Origin: PHAA01 sp034678805
GTDB lineage: Bacteria > Bacillota > Syntrophomonadia > Syntrophomonadales > Syntrophomonadaceae
NCBI GenBank assembly: GCA_034678805.1
Contig: JAXDBN010000227.1
Location: forward strand, 1-5,788
Length of the DNA stretch: 5,788 bases
Direction: 5' to 3'
The position numbers and the translations under genes were made by a program. Within the stretch, counting starts at the first letter, position 1; each line of letters opens with the position of its first letter. This document shows, one piece after another, positions 1 through 5,788 of this stretch. The notes below the pieces were generated by a model that saw nothing but the letters and a program-made list of their open reading frames with translations, made no database searches and was not told where the DNA came from.

Positions 1-25
1 TCTGATCGAAGAGGAGAAGATTGCC

Positions 26-238
26 ATGGCTGAAGGGATTGCAATCTTTAATGTGGAAGGTATGACCTGAATGCATTGCATCAATACTATACGTGCTTCG
101 GTAAAAAAGCTGCCCGGGATTATTAGAACCGATGTTAATCCCCCGGAGAAAAAGGTATCCGTAGTATTCGAAGCGGACCAGGTTTCTGCTGAAAAGATCA
201 AGTCAAGTATTGAGGCAGCAGGTTACCAGGTTGTATAG
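26..238 (+). CDS. Probable selenocysteine-containing HMA-domain metallochaperone (CopZ/MerP-like), TGA at codon 15 read as Sec
   Basis: Seen: an ATG at 26 follows a GAGGAG ribosome site (11-16). The frame runs to TAG at 236-238, interrupted only by TGA at 68-70. Read through, it gives 70 residues, the normal length of a free-standing HMA (heavy-metal-associated) domain. The metal loop reads GMT-U-MHC (residues 12-18), so the TGA falls exactly on the first cysteine of the family motif GMTCxHC; the second, Cys18, is kept. The rest is intact: helix 1 ending KKLPGI, then a strand pair, and the terminal EAAGYQVV. Known: such proteins bind Cu(I) or Hg(II) in the cytoplasm through the two cysteines and pass it to ATPases or regulators. 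Inferred: Sec is inserted at residue 15, giving a UxxC site. Supporting this are the exact position, the absence of other damage, the hairpin at 92-112, and TGA serving as a real stop elsewhere in the window. Alternatives are a nonsense mutation or a sequencing error. The gene may be the last of an operon starting left of the window. Confidence 0.75.
92..112 (+). promoter_or_regulatory. Candidate bacterial SECIS hairpin for the TGA at 68-70
   Basis: Seen: GCTT (95-98) pairs with AAGC (107-110) around an 8-nt loop CGGTAAAA (99-106). The stem can continue with G93-T111 (wobble) and C92-G112 around a bulged T94. The loop begins 28 nt after the TGA. Known: bacterial SECIS elements lie within the coding region just after the UGA, with the apical loop roughly 16-37 nt downstream and a G in the first two loop positions. 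The E. coli fdhF element has a GGU in its loop and a bulged U on the 5' side of the stem, where SelB binds. The hairpin here shares all of these traits. Inferred: it recruits SelB and Sec-tRNA. The stem is short and A/T-containing, so chance folding is not excluded. Confidence 0.6.
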
Positions 239-270
239 CAGGAGTGTAGTTGCACGTCCGGAATTATTGA

Positions 271-307
271 GCCCTGTCGTCATTCGAGGCGACGGGGTTT
301 CTGTTTT
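271..307 (+). terminator. Rho-independent terminator of the HMA-protein unit
   Basis: CCCTGTCG (272-279) pairs with CGACGGGG (290-297), giving 8 bp with one G-T wobble around a 10-nt loop. The T-rich tract TTTCTGTTTT (298-307) follows. It begins about 33 nt after the stop of the small HMA gene and ends that transcription unit, separating it from the repressor-ATPase operon, which has its own promoter. Confidence 0.8.
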
Positions 308-404
308 GTAAGAAATTTTGAATAACTGGATTTTCCTTAGTCAGGTTTAGATGGATCAAAGATGGCTGGACCAGTTGGGTTATTGAAAATAGTTGCTTTG
401 TGAC
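308..404. other. Intergenic stretch without a gene, holding a loose inverted repeat
   Basis: I see no credible gene between the terminator and the next promoter. The stretch does contain imperfect inverted arms: ATTTTGAATAACTGG (315-329) against 371-390, where CCA, GTTATT and AAAAT pair with it, with a 5-nt bulge and one mismatch. The 41-nt loop holds nothing I recognise. It may be a remnant or chance structure. Confidence 0.35.
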
Positions 405-434
405 TTGACGACATCATATTATCCCTATTAAAAT
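405..434 (+). promoter_or_regulatory. Sigma-A-type promoter of the cadC-cadA operon
   Basis: A -35 box TTGACG (405-410, 5 of 6 matches to consensus) and a -10 box TAAAAT (429-434, 5 of 6) are separated by 18 nt. Transcription would start near 441, at the left edge of the repressor operator and about 47 nt before the repressor start codon. No other promoter is evident ahead of the ATPase, so the two genes are probably co-transcribed from here. Confidence 0.7.
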
Positions 435-441
435 ACACGTA

Positions 442-463
442 TGAACGGATGCTCATATGTTCA
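442..463 (+). promoter_or_regulatory. ArsR/SmtB-family operator (imperfect palindrome)
   Basis: The site reads TGAAC-N2-ATG-N2-CAT-N2-GTTCA, with eight of eleven symmetric pairs matching. This is the TGAAC/GTTCA inverted-repeat layout known for SmtB/CadC/ZiaR-type repressors. It lies directly after the -10 box, over the expected transcription start, so a bound repressor dimer would block initiation. The gene encoded just downstream is the natural ligand, giving metal-relieved autoregulation. Confidence 0.8.
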
Positions 464-487
464 GATGTAAAAACAAGGAGGCAGCAT

Positions 488-886
488 ATGGTAATAGAAT
501 TCGACCGCTGCGGCATTCAATGCATTCATGAGGATGCGGTTGCCGAGGTTAGTGCCAAGATGCTCTCAGGGGAGGAGGCCCTGGCCCTGGCTGAAACCTT
601 CAAAACCCTGGCCGATCCCAACCGCGTGAAAATAATATGCGCCTTGATGCACCGGGAACTGTGCGTATGTGACCTGGCCGCGGTAATCGGGGCATCGGAT
701 TCGGCTGTCTCCCACCAGCTCAGGATGCTTAGAACACAGAAATTGGTAAAATTTCGTCGCGATGGGAAGATCCTTTATTACTCACTGGTTGATGAGCATG
801 TGGATAAATTATTCAAACAAGGATTGGAACATATTAGTCACAGTAAAGAATGGGCTGCCCGTTTTCTCGAATTATACGGGTATTAA
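488..886 (+). CDS. cadC: CadC-like ArsR/SmtB-family metal-responsive repressor
   Basis: A 132-residue winged-helix repressor. The start at 488 is chosen because AAGGAGG (475-481) lies 6 nt before it; an in-frame ATG at 449 falls inside the operator and lacks a ribosome site. Seen: residues 34-100 carry the ArsR fold, with ALAETFKTLADPNRVKII, the recognition-helix stretch SDSAVSHQLRMLR and the wing RRDGKILYYSL. Two metal sites of the CadC type are visible. The alpha3N site is Cys8, Cys12, Cys59 and Cys61 (ELCVCDL). The alpha5 dimer site is Asp102, His104, His115 and His118, where SmtB and CadC have Glu in the last position. Known: Cd/Pb/Bi bind the thiolate site in CadC and release DNA, while alpha5 responds to Zn. 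Inferred: it represses itself and the ATPase that starts 21 nt downstream. CmtR- or ZiaR-type naming is possible; the family call is firm and the exact metal is not. Confidence 0.9.
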   Translation: MVIEFDRCGIQCIHEDAVAEVSAKMLSGEEALALAETFKTLADPNRVKIICALMHRELCVCDLAAVIGASDSAVSHQLRMLRTQKLVKFRRDGKILYYSLVDEHVDKLFKQGLEHISHSKEWAARFLELYGY

Positions 887-907
887 CTGATCGAAGGAGC
901 GATTCAT

Positions 908-3274
908 ATGGCTCAGGCCATAGAAATAAAGCCCTTAAATACAGAGGTGGTTTTGCAGGTTATCGGTATTGATTGTACTGACTGTGCTGCCAAATTGGAA
1001 AAGGCGTTGAAAAACTTGCCGGGGGTCAAGAGAATCCAGCTGAGCTTTCCGCAAGGTAAATTGAATATAGAGTTCGATGCCATGCAAAATACCACAAATT
1101 CGTTTATCCAGGTGATTAACAAACTGGGATACCAGACCCAGGAAGCCGCTGGTCCTGAGACGTATGAGTCCAGCCAGACAACCTTCATTATCGGGGGCTT
1201 AGACTGTGCAGACTGCGCCGCCCAATTGGAAAAACGAATTTCCCTGGTGCCCGGGGTTGAGCGGGCCCAAGTCAATTTTGCCGCTTCAACTTTGGTCGTC
1301 GACAATCATGGCAGTAATGATGCTATTCTGAACGCTATCCGGAGTATGGGGTATACCGGTAAGGTTGACCAGGGATTACAAACCCACTTTCCTGTTTCTT
1401 CCTGGAAAAGCAATAAATATATTGTCCCTACCATAGTGTCGTTAGTCATGCTTTTACTGGGATTCATTTTTGAAAGATTGACAGTCCCGGCGTTTATACC
1501 CACCGGATTCTTTATTGCCGGGATTATTCTCGGTGGCTATATGGAAGTTCGCACCGGGATAGCGGTATTAATCAATATTCATGAAATGGATATGAACATA
1601 CTGATGAGTATCGCTGTAATCGGGGCCGCTGCTCTGGGCCAGTTTGAGGAAGCTGCTGCAGTCGTGTTTCTATTCTCGTTGGGCAATGCCCTCCAGGGCT
1701 ATACCCTGGACAAGACCAGAAACTCCATTCGCTCTTTGATGGACCTGACCCCGAACGAAGCCCTGGTCAGGCGCAATGGGATTACCATGACCCTGCCGAT
1801 CGAGCAAATCAGGCTGGATGACATTATTATTATCCGGCCTGGCAGCAAAATTGCCATGGATGGGCTGGTCGTTAAAGGTTCGTCCTCTGTAAATCAGGCT
1901 TCCATTACCGGCGAGTCTATTCCGGTGGCCAAGAATATCGGCGATGAAGTCTATGCCGGAACCCTTAACGAACTGGGCTCAATTGAAGTCAAGGTTACCC
2001 ACTTGGCTCAGGATAATACCATTTCCCGGCTCATTGCCATGGTAGAGGAGGCGCAAGCTCAGAAGGCTCCGACACAGCAGTTTATAGATAGATTTGCCCG
2101 GTATTATACCCCGGCAGTAATAATTGCAGCACTTCTTGCAGCTACTGTGCCGGTGTTGCTCCTGCAACAGCCATTTTCGAAATGGTTTTACCAGGCCATG
2201 GCTATGCTTTTAGTAGCCTGCCCTTGCGCTTTGGTTATATCCACTCCTGTTTCGATCGTTGCTGCTATCGGCAGCGCTGCTAAAAGCGGGGTATTGATAA
2301 AAGGAGGTGTCTACCTGGAGGAAGCGGGCCGTTTGTCGGTGATGGCTTTCGATAAGACCGGCACACTCACCACCGGGCAACCGGTAGTAACTGACGTAAT
2401 CACATTGGATGGAGATGAACAGGAGATGGTAGGGATAGCTGCGGCTATCGAAGTCCTGGCAGGGCATCCGCTTGGGGATGCCATCATCAGATATGCCCGG
2501 GAACGGGGGCTGCATATCCCTGCAGCTGATAGTTTTGAAGCGGTTCTGGGACAAGGGGCCCGTGCGGTTGTGGAAGGCAAACCTTACCAGATTGGCAATC
2601 CCAGGTTTTTTTCATCCCTGGGGATGTACCTGGGTGAGGCCGAACCCTGGATCAGCAGCCTGCAGGATGAAGGCAAAACAGCTATGATCCTAGGTACTGA
2701 CCAGAAAATAATAGGGGTGATTGCGGTCGCTGATGTTATCAGAGAAAATGCCCGTGCAGCTATCGACCAGCTCAAACAGGCTGGGATTCATAAGGTGATA
2801 ATGCTGACCGGGGATAATGAGCGTACCGCCCAAGCCATTGCCATGCGCGCCGGTGCTGACGAATACCGGGGTGAGCTCCTGCCCGAGGATAAAGTGGGGG
2901 TAATGTCAGATTTATTGGCAGAGAACCACAAAGTAGCTATGGTTGGAGATGGTGTAAATGATGCCCCTGCTATGGCGCTGTCATCCGTGGGTATTGCCAT
3001 GGGAGCAGCGGGAACGGATACTGCCCTGGAGACAGCTGACATTGCCCTGATGGCAGATGACTTGACCAAATTACCTTATGTGATAAGATTGAGCCGGCAG
3101 ACATTGCAGATAATCAAGCAAAACGTTGTCTTTGCCCTGGCTGTTAAGGCCATAATATTGTCTTTGGTCATACCCGGCTGGCTTACTTTGTGGCTGGCAG
3201 TGGCCGGCGATATGGGGAGTTCATTGCTGGTCACATTAAACAGCATGCGTTTGTTAAGGACAAGGAAGGGATAA
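908..3274 (+). CDS. cadA: Zn/Cd/Pb-exporting P1B-type ATPase (CadA/ZntA type) with two N-terminal HMA domains
   Basis: A 788-residue inner-membrane pump that couples ATP hydrolysis to export of Zn(II), Cd(II) or Pb(II). The start has AAGGAG at 894-899, 8 nt upstream. Seen in order: HMA domain 1 with DCTDC (Cys23, Cys26); HMA domain 2 with DCADC (Cys100, Cys103); four membrane segments from about residue 170 to 275; actuator motif TGES (334-337); the metal-channel motif CPC (438-440) in TM6; phosphorylation motif DKTGT starting at Asp482; HP (520-521) of the nucleotide domain; GDGVND (680-685); and two last membrane segments with Lys747 and Asp768 (DMGSSLLVTLNSMRLL). The Lys and Asp in TM7-8, together with CPC and GxDCxxC, mark the divalent subgroup rather than Cu(I) pumps. 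No key residue is missing. It follows the repressor by 21 nt and should be induced with it. The symbol zntA would be equally fair. Confidence 0.95.
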   Translation: MAQAIEIKPLNTEVVLQVIGIDCTDCAAKLEKALKNLPGVKRIQLSFPQGKLNIEFDAMQNTTNSFIQVINKLGYQTQEAAGPETYESSQTTFIIGGLDCADCAAQLEKRISLVPGVERAQVNFAASTLVVDNHGSNDAILNAIRSMGYTGKVDQGLQTHFPVSSWKSNKYIVPTIVSLVMLLLGFIFERLTVPAFIPTGFFIAGIILGGYMEVRTGIAVLINIHEMDMNILMSIAVIGAAALGQFEEAAAVVFLFSLGNALQGYTLDKTRNSIRSLMDLTPNEALVRRNGITMTLPIEQIRLDDIIIIRPGSKIAMDGLVVKGSSSVNQASITGESIPVAKNIGDEVYAGTLNELGSIEVKVTHLAQDNTISRLIAMVEEAQAQKAPTQQFIDRFARYYTPAVIIAALLAATVPVLLLQQPFSKWFYQAMAMLLVACPCALVISTPVSIVAAIGSAAKSGVLIKGGVYLEEAGRLSVMAFDKTGTLTTGQPVVTDVITLDGDEQEMVGIAAAIEVLAGHPLGDAIIRYARERGLHIPAADSFEAVLGQGARAVVEGKPYQIGNPRFFSSLGMYLGEAEPWISSLQDEGKTAMILGTDQKIIGVIAVADVIRENARAAIDQLKQAGIHKVIMLTGDNERTAQAIAMRAGADEYRGELLPEDKVGVMSDLLAENHKVAMVGDGVNDAPAMALSSVGIAMGAAGTDTALETADIALMADDLTKLPYVIRLSRQTLQIIKQNVVFALAVKAIILSLVIPGWLTLWLAVAGDMGSSLLVTLNSMRLLRTRKG

Positions 3275-3286
3275 GATAATCCAGGT

Positions 3287-3305
3287 TCGGGTGCCCGGTT
3301 TTTTT
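3287..3305 (+). terminator. Weak candidate terminator after cadA
   Basis: A short hairpin (TCGG 3287-3290 with CCGG 3295-3298, loop GTGC, outer pair a wobble) is followed by seven Ts (3299-3305), starting 12 nt after the ATPase stop. The U tract is good but the stem is only 3-4 bp, so termination may be partial, with read-through into the next gene. Confidence 0.45.
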
Positions 3306-3307
3306 AA

Positions 3308-3323
3308 TGCCCGTTCTCGGGCA
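3308..3323 (+). other. Hairpin in the leader of the ubiB-like gene
   Basis: TGCCCG (3308-3313) and CGGGCA (3318-3323) form a perfect 6-bp stem with the loop TTCT. There is no T tract after it on the + strand, nor on the minus strand, where an A tract follows. The left arm repeats TGCCCG at 3292-3297 inside the preceding terminator hairpin, so the right arm could pair with either copy. Its role is unknown. Confidence 0.4.
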
Positions 3324-3343
3324 AGTATGGTGATAATAAATGC

Positions 3344-3360
3344 GGGGGGAATGATAATTG
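3344..3360 (+). promoter_or_regulatory. Ribosome site and TTG start that fix the ubiB N-terminus
   Basis: GGGGGGA (3344-3350) is a G-rich Shine-Dalgarno variant 7-8 nt before TTG (3358-3360). The in-frame TAA immediately before TTG rules out any earlier start. An ATG at 3351 is in another frame and yields only a short unrelated reading frame, so it is not the start. Confidence 0.65.
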
Positions 3361-5019
3361 GCTATTCGGCGCCACATAAGGCACTTTTTTCGTTACCGGC
3401 AGATCGCAAGGATATTTCTGAAACACGGCTTGGGCTACCTAATCCAACGGGTAGGGATGGAAAAATATGTGCCTCTGCCATCGTTATACTCTGTCCACAG
3501 TTGTACACCGGAATCAGACTATTGTATAGCCGATAAACTAACTCGTGCTCTGATGGAGCTGGGCCCCACCTTCGTCAAATTCGGACAGGTTCTAAGTACC
3601 CGCTCGGACATTCTGCCACCGGAATTTATTGAGGAATTGGAAAAGCTCCAGGATAAGGTACAGCCGGTGCCAACAGACCAAATCAAAGCGCAGATTGCCG
3701 GTGAAATCGGTCCGGTCGAGGATATCTTCGCTGATTTCGACCCGCGGCCCCTGGCAGCTGCCTCTATTGGGCAGGTGCACAGAGCGGTGTTGAAAACAGG
3801 TGAGCAGGTAATTGTCAAGGTGCAGCGGCCTAATATCGAAGCCCAGGTCATTAACGATCTGGAGATGTTTAACGACCTGGCTCACATAATTGAGAGACGC
3901 TCTACTGAAGCAGCCCGCATCGGGCTGGTTAGAATTATTGAAGAATACAGCAAAACTATGCGTTTAGAGTTGGACTATGACCGGGAGGCGAAAAACACTG
4001 ACCGAATGAGACATGCTTTTGCTAAAGACGAAGCAGTGGTTATACCGAAAGTTTACTGGGAATATACTACTCCGCGGATTTTAACCGAAGAATTTATAGA
4101 CGGTATCAAGCTCAGCGATGTGGCTGCAATTGATGCCAACGGTTGGAACCATACCCGGATTTCCGAATTAGGCACCCGGGCTTTTCTGTCTCAGGTCTTG
4201 ATACATGGTTTCTTCCAGGCTGATCCCCATCCCGGTAATATTCTGATCTTAGGGGAGGACAAGATCAGCTTTATTGACTTTGGCCAGATGGGTTCGCTAA
4301 CGGAGCGACGCCTGGTCAAGATCGGTCAATTTCTGAAGGGCATCAGTGAGAAAAATGTTGATAAGGCAATGAGTGCTCTTTATGACCTGGGTATTATTTC
4401 AGATGGCATAAATCTTGATGACTTTGAGGGCGAGTTTGCGGATATGATGGAACGAATCTATTCGTCTAGCCTGGGTGATATAGATATGAACCTCTTGCGC
4501 CAGGAAATCCTTGACCTGACCTATCGTTATCAACTAAACCTGCCTCCTTACCTTACGTCGCTTATGAAAGCGCTGATTACCCTGGATGGAGTAGGGAAGA
4601 AACTGGATCCTAATTTCAACTTGTCGACAGCTACCGAGCCAGTAGTCCGCCAGGCTTTTGAGCAACGATTAAAACCGGGAGCATTGTATGATACTATGAG
4701 GCATAGTTACTACCGGGATATCAAACCTTTGCTGACCTTCCCGAAAAATATGAATGAATTGGTTAAAGTCACAGGCCAGGGAAGACTGGAAATGTCACAT
4801 AATTTGGCCTTGAGGAAGCATGCCGAAGATAAGCTGACCCAGCTGGTTAACCGCATAAGTGCCAGCCTTATAATCGCCGGCGGTTTGGTGAGCACCTCAC
4901 TCCTGCTGCTGGCGGCTGACCACACCTCCGCGATACTTAACAATGTTCTTATCGGTACCACTATTCTGATAAGCCTGGTTGGCATTTTTGCCTTTTTCAT
5001 TGGCGGCAGGCACTCATGA
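3358..5019 (+). CDS. ubiB: AarF/UbiB/ABC1-family atypical kinase-like membrane protein
   Basis: A 553-residue member of the UbiB family, close to the usual length. Seen: the family N-terminal stretch (RYRQIARIFLKHG, about residues 12-24); KFGQ (74-77) followed by LSTRSDILP; the alanine-rich nucleotide loop AAASIGQVH (133-141); the invariant Lys in VKVQRP (Lys154); DPHPGN (289-294) as catalytic loop; FIDFG (305-309) as the metal-binding DFG; and two hydrophobic C-terminal helices at about 500-520 and 528-548 anchoring it in the membrane. Start: TTG at 3358 after GGGGGG (3344-3349). An in-frame TAA lies directly before it (3355-3357), and the next in-frame ATG (3457) would remove conserved sequence. 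Known: UbiB-type proteins show ATPase activity and support quinone biosynthesis or lipid handling; in bacteria without ubiquinone the role is unsettled. It lies 83 nt after the ATPase, same strand, and its own promoter is not clear. No functional tie to metal export is evident. Confidence 0.92.
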   Translation: MAIRRHIRHFFRYRQIARIFLKHGLGYLIQRVGMEKYVPLPSLYSVHSCTPESDYCIADKLTRALMELGPTFVKFGQVLSTRSDILPPEFIEELEKLQDKVQPVPTDQIKAQIAGEIGPVEDIFADFDPRPLAAASIGQVHRAVLKTGEQVIVKVQRPNIEAQVINDLEMFNDLAHIIERRSTEAARIGLVRIIEEYSKTMRLELDYDREAKNTDRMRHAFAKDEAVVIPKVYWEYTTPRILTEEFIDGIKLSDVAAIDANGWNHTRISELGTRAFLSQVLIHGFFQADPHPGNILILGEDKISFIDFGQMGSLTERRLVKIGQFLKGISEKNVDKAMSALYDLGIISDGINLDDFEGEFADMMERIYSSSLGDIDMNLLRQEILDLTYRYQLNLPPYLTSLMKALITLDGVGKKLDPNFNLSTATEPVVRQAFEQRLKPGALYDTMRHSYYRDIKPLLTFPKNMNELVKVTGQGRLEMSHNLALRKHAEDKLTQLVNRISASLIIAGGLVSTSLLLLAADHTSAILNNVLIGTTILISLVGIFAFFIGGRHS

Positions 5020-5763
5020 ACGGGGCCGGCCTAAATCCTTGACTACCTCACCAGCAAGAATAAGTCCGGCCGCTGCGGTCACAAATGCTGCACTGCCAGG
5101 TGCTGAACGATTAACATTGAGGCTACAAGAATGATCGTCTGGATCTGATACTGGATGGTTGCCTTCGTCCGCCGCATTCAAGGGCATCTCGCGGGAATAA
5201 ACCACTTTTAAGGCCTTAACTCCATGTTTGCGCAGTTCCCGTCGCATTACCCGGGCCAGGGGGCATACCGAGGTTTCATAGATATCGGCTACCTTAAAAA
5301 GGGTCGGATCAAGTTTGTTGCCGGCGCCCATACAACTTATGATGGGGATACCTAAATTCTGCGCCTGGAGTATTAGATCAATCTTGGCCGCTACCGAATC
5401 GACTGCATCCACGATATAATCATAACCACGGCGAACCAAATCCGGACAACTGTGTGAGCGGTAGAATACCATATGAGTGGTCACCTGTGCCCGAGGATTT
5501 ATTTCCAGGATGCGGTCTTTCATTACCTCCACTTTACTCAACCCGATAGTCTTGCTGGTGGCGTGGATCTGCCGGTTTATATTGGTGATGGTGACCCGGT
5601 CATGATCAACTAAAACCAGGTGGCCTACCCCGGATCTAACCAGGCCTTCCACTACAAAACCACCCACCCCGCCGATACCAAAAACAGCTACGGTTGATCC
5701 GGTCAGGGTTTCCAGGGCTTGGGATCCCAATAGCATCTCGATTCTTGAGAATTCGTTTTCCAT
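5014..5763 (-). CDS. tcdA: tRNA threonylcarbamoyladenosine dehydratase (TcdA/CsdL), ThiF/MoeB/HesA E1-like family
   Basis: A 249-residue cytoplasmic E1-like enzyme that uses ATP to cyclise t6A37 of tRNA to ct6A. Seen: an N-terminal RIEMLLG start region; the nucleotide loop GIGGVGG (29-35) in a Rossmann fold; Asp53 and Asp55 (DHD); NINRQIHA (61-68), the ATP-binding Asn/Arg stretch; Lys77; INPRAQV (88-94); DAVDS (119-123); and GAGNKLDPT (146-154). The C-terminus GSAAFVTAAAGLILAGEVV matches the TcdA branch. No CxxC zinc pairs of the MoeB or ThiF type are present and there is no rhodanese domain, so TcdA is preferred. E. coli TcdA is slightly longer (268). AGGAGG (5773-5768, minus strand) lies 4 nt before the ATG. 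The gene converges on ubiB with a 6-nt overlap. Its promoter would lie beyond the right end of the window. Confidence 0.93.
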   Translation of the reverse strand: MENEFSRIEMLLGSQALETLTGSTVAVFGIGGVGGFVVEGLVRSGVGHLVLVDHDRVTITNINRQIHATSKTIGLSKVEVMKDRILEINPRAQVTTHMVFYRSHSCPDLVRRGYDYIVDAVDSVAAKIDLILQAQNLGIPIISCMGAGNKLDPTLFKVADIYETSVCPLARVMRRELRKHGVKALKVVYSREMPLNAADEGNHPVSDPDDHSCSLNVNRSAPGSAAFVTAAAGLILAGEVVKDLGRPRS

Positions 5764-5788
5764 TCTGCCTCCTGTTATGGGCTTGTCT

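Noticed and set aside
26..238. Reading the small HMA gene as a simple pseudogene
   Set aside because: Possible but less likely: the only lesion falls exactly on a Cys codon, the rest of the frame is intact, and a SECIS-like hairpin follows at the right spacing.
351..386. Tiny open frame ATG-TGA of 11 codons in the intergenic stretch
   Set aside because: No ribosome site and too short to support; its TGA gave no sign of recoding.
449..487. Upstream in-frame ATG extending the repressor by 13 residues
   Set aside because: It lies inside the operator palindrome and has no ribosome site, whereas ATG 488 has AAGGAGG 6 nt upstream and begins at the family's normal N-terminus.
913..3069. Several minus-strand open frames of 60-130 codons inside the ATPase gene
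   Set aside because: They are antisense shadows of a strongly conserved gene, with no ribosome sites or recognisable motifs.
3326..3337. GATAAT at 3332-3337 as a -10 box for ubiB
   Set aside because: No matching -35 box at a suitable distance and no properly spaced extended -10 TG; too weak to list as a promoter.
3291..3536. 81-residue open frame overlapping the start of ubiB
   Set aside because: It overlaps ubiB in another frame, has no recognisable domain, and begins inside the terminator region.
5024..5031. 8-bp palindrome GGCCGGCC near the end of tcdA
   Set aside because: It lies within coding sequence, has no T tract, and is readily explained by G+C-rich codons.

Overview
The window looks like a chromosomal segment from an anaerobic Firmicute of the Clostridia type. 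The pointers are the CadC-like repressor, the CadA/ZntA-type ATPase with two DCxDC metal domains, strong AGGAGG-type ribosome sites, and moderate G+C. A syntrophomonad or peptococcal relative is a guess. TGA is a genuine terminator here, because it ends both ubiB and tcdA, so the genetic code is standard.

Layout. (1) At 26-238 is a 70-residue copper-chaperone-like HMA protein on the + strand. Its first metal-binding cysteine codon is replaced by an in-frame TGA at 68-70, giving GMT-U-MHC. A hairpin with a GGU-containing loop sits 28 nt after the TGA, as expected of a bacterial SECIS element. I read this as a probable selenoprotein with a UxxC metal site, and it is the most notable item in the window. 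(2) A terminator (271-307) closes that unit, followed by about 100 nt with no gene. (3) A sigma-A-like promoter (405-434) and an ArsR/SmtB operator (442-463) precede a two-gene metal-resistance operon: a CadC-like repressor (488-886) and a Zn/Cd/Pb P1B-type ATPase (908-3274). A weak terminator follows. (4) An AarF/UbiB/ABC1-family kinase-like membrane protein (3358-5019) starts with TTG. (5) On the opposite strand, tcdA (5014-5763) converges on ubiB. The two genes share the palindrome TCATGA as their stop codons.

How the genes work together. The repressor should sit on its operator until Cd, Pb or Zn binds, then release transcription of itself and the ATPase, which pumps the metal out. The small HMA protein lies upstream behind its own terminator. 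It may belong to an operon that begins left of the window, but its location next to the exporter makes a metal-trafficking role natural. UbiB and TcdA appear to be ordinary housekeeping neighbours with no evident link to metal resistance.
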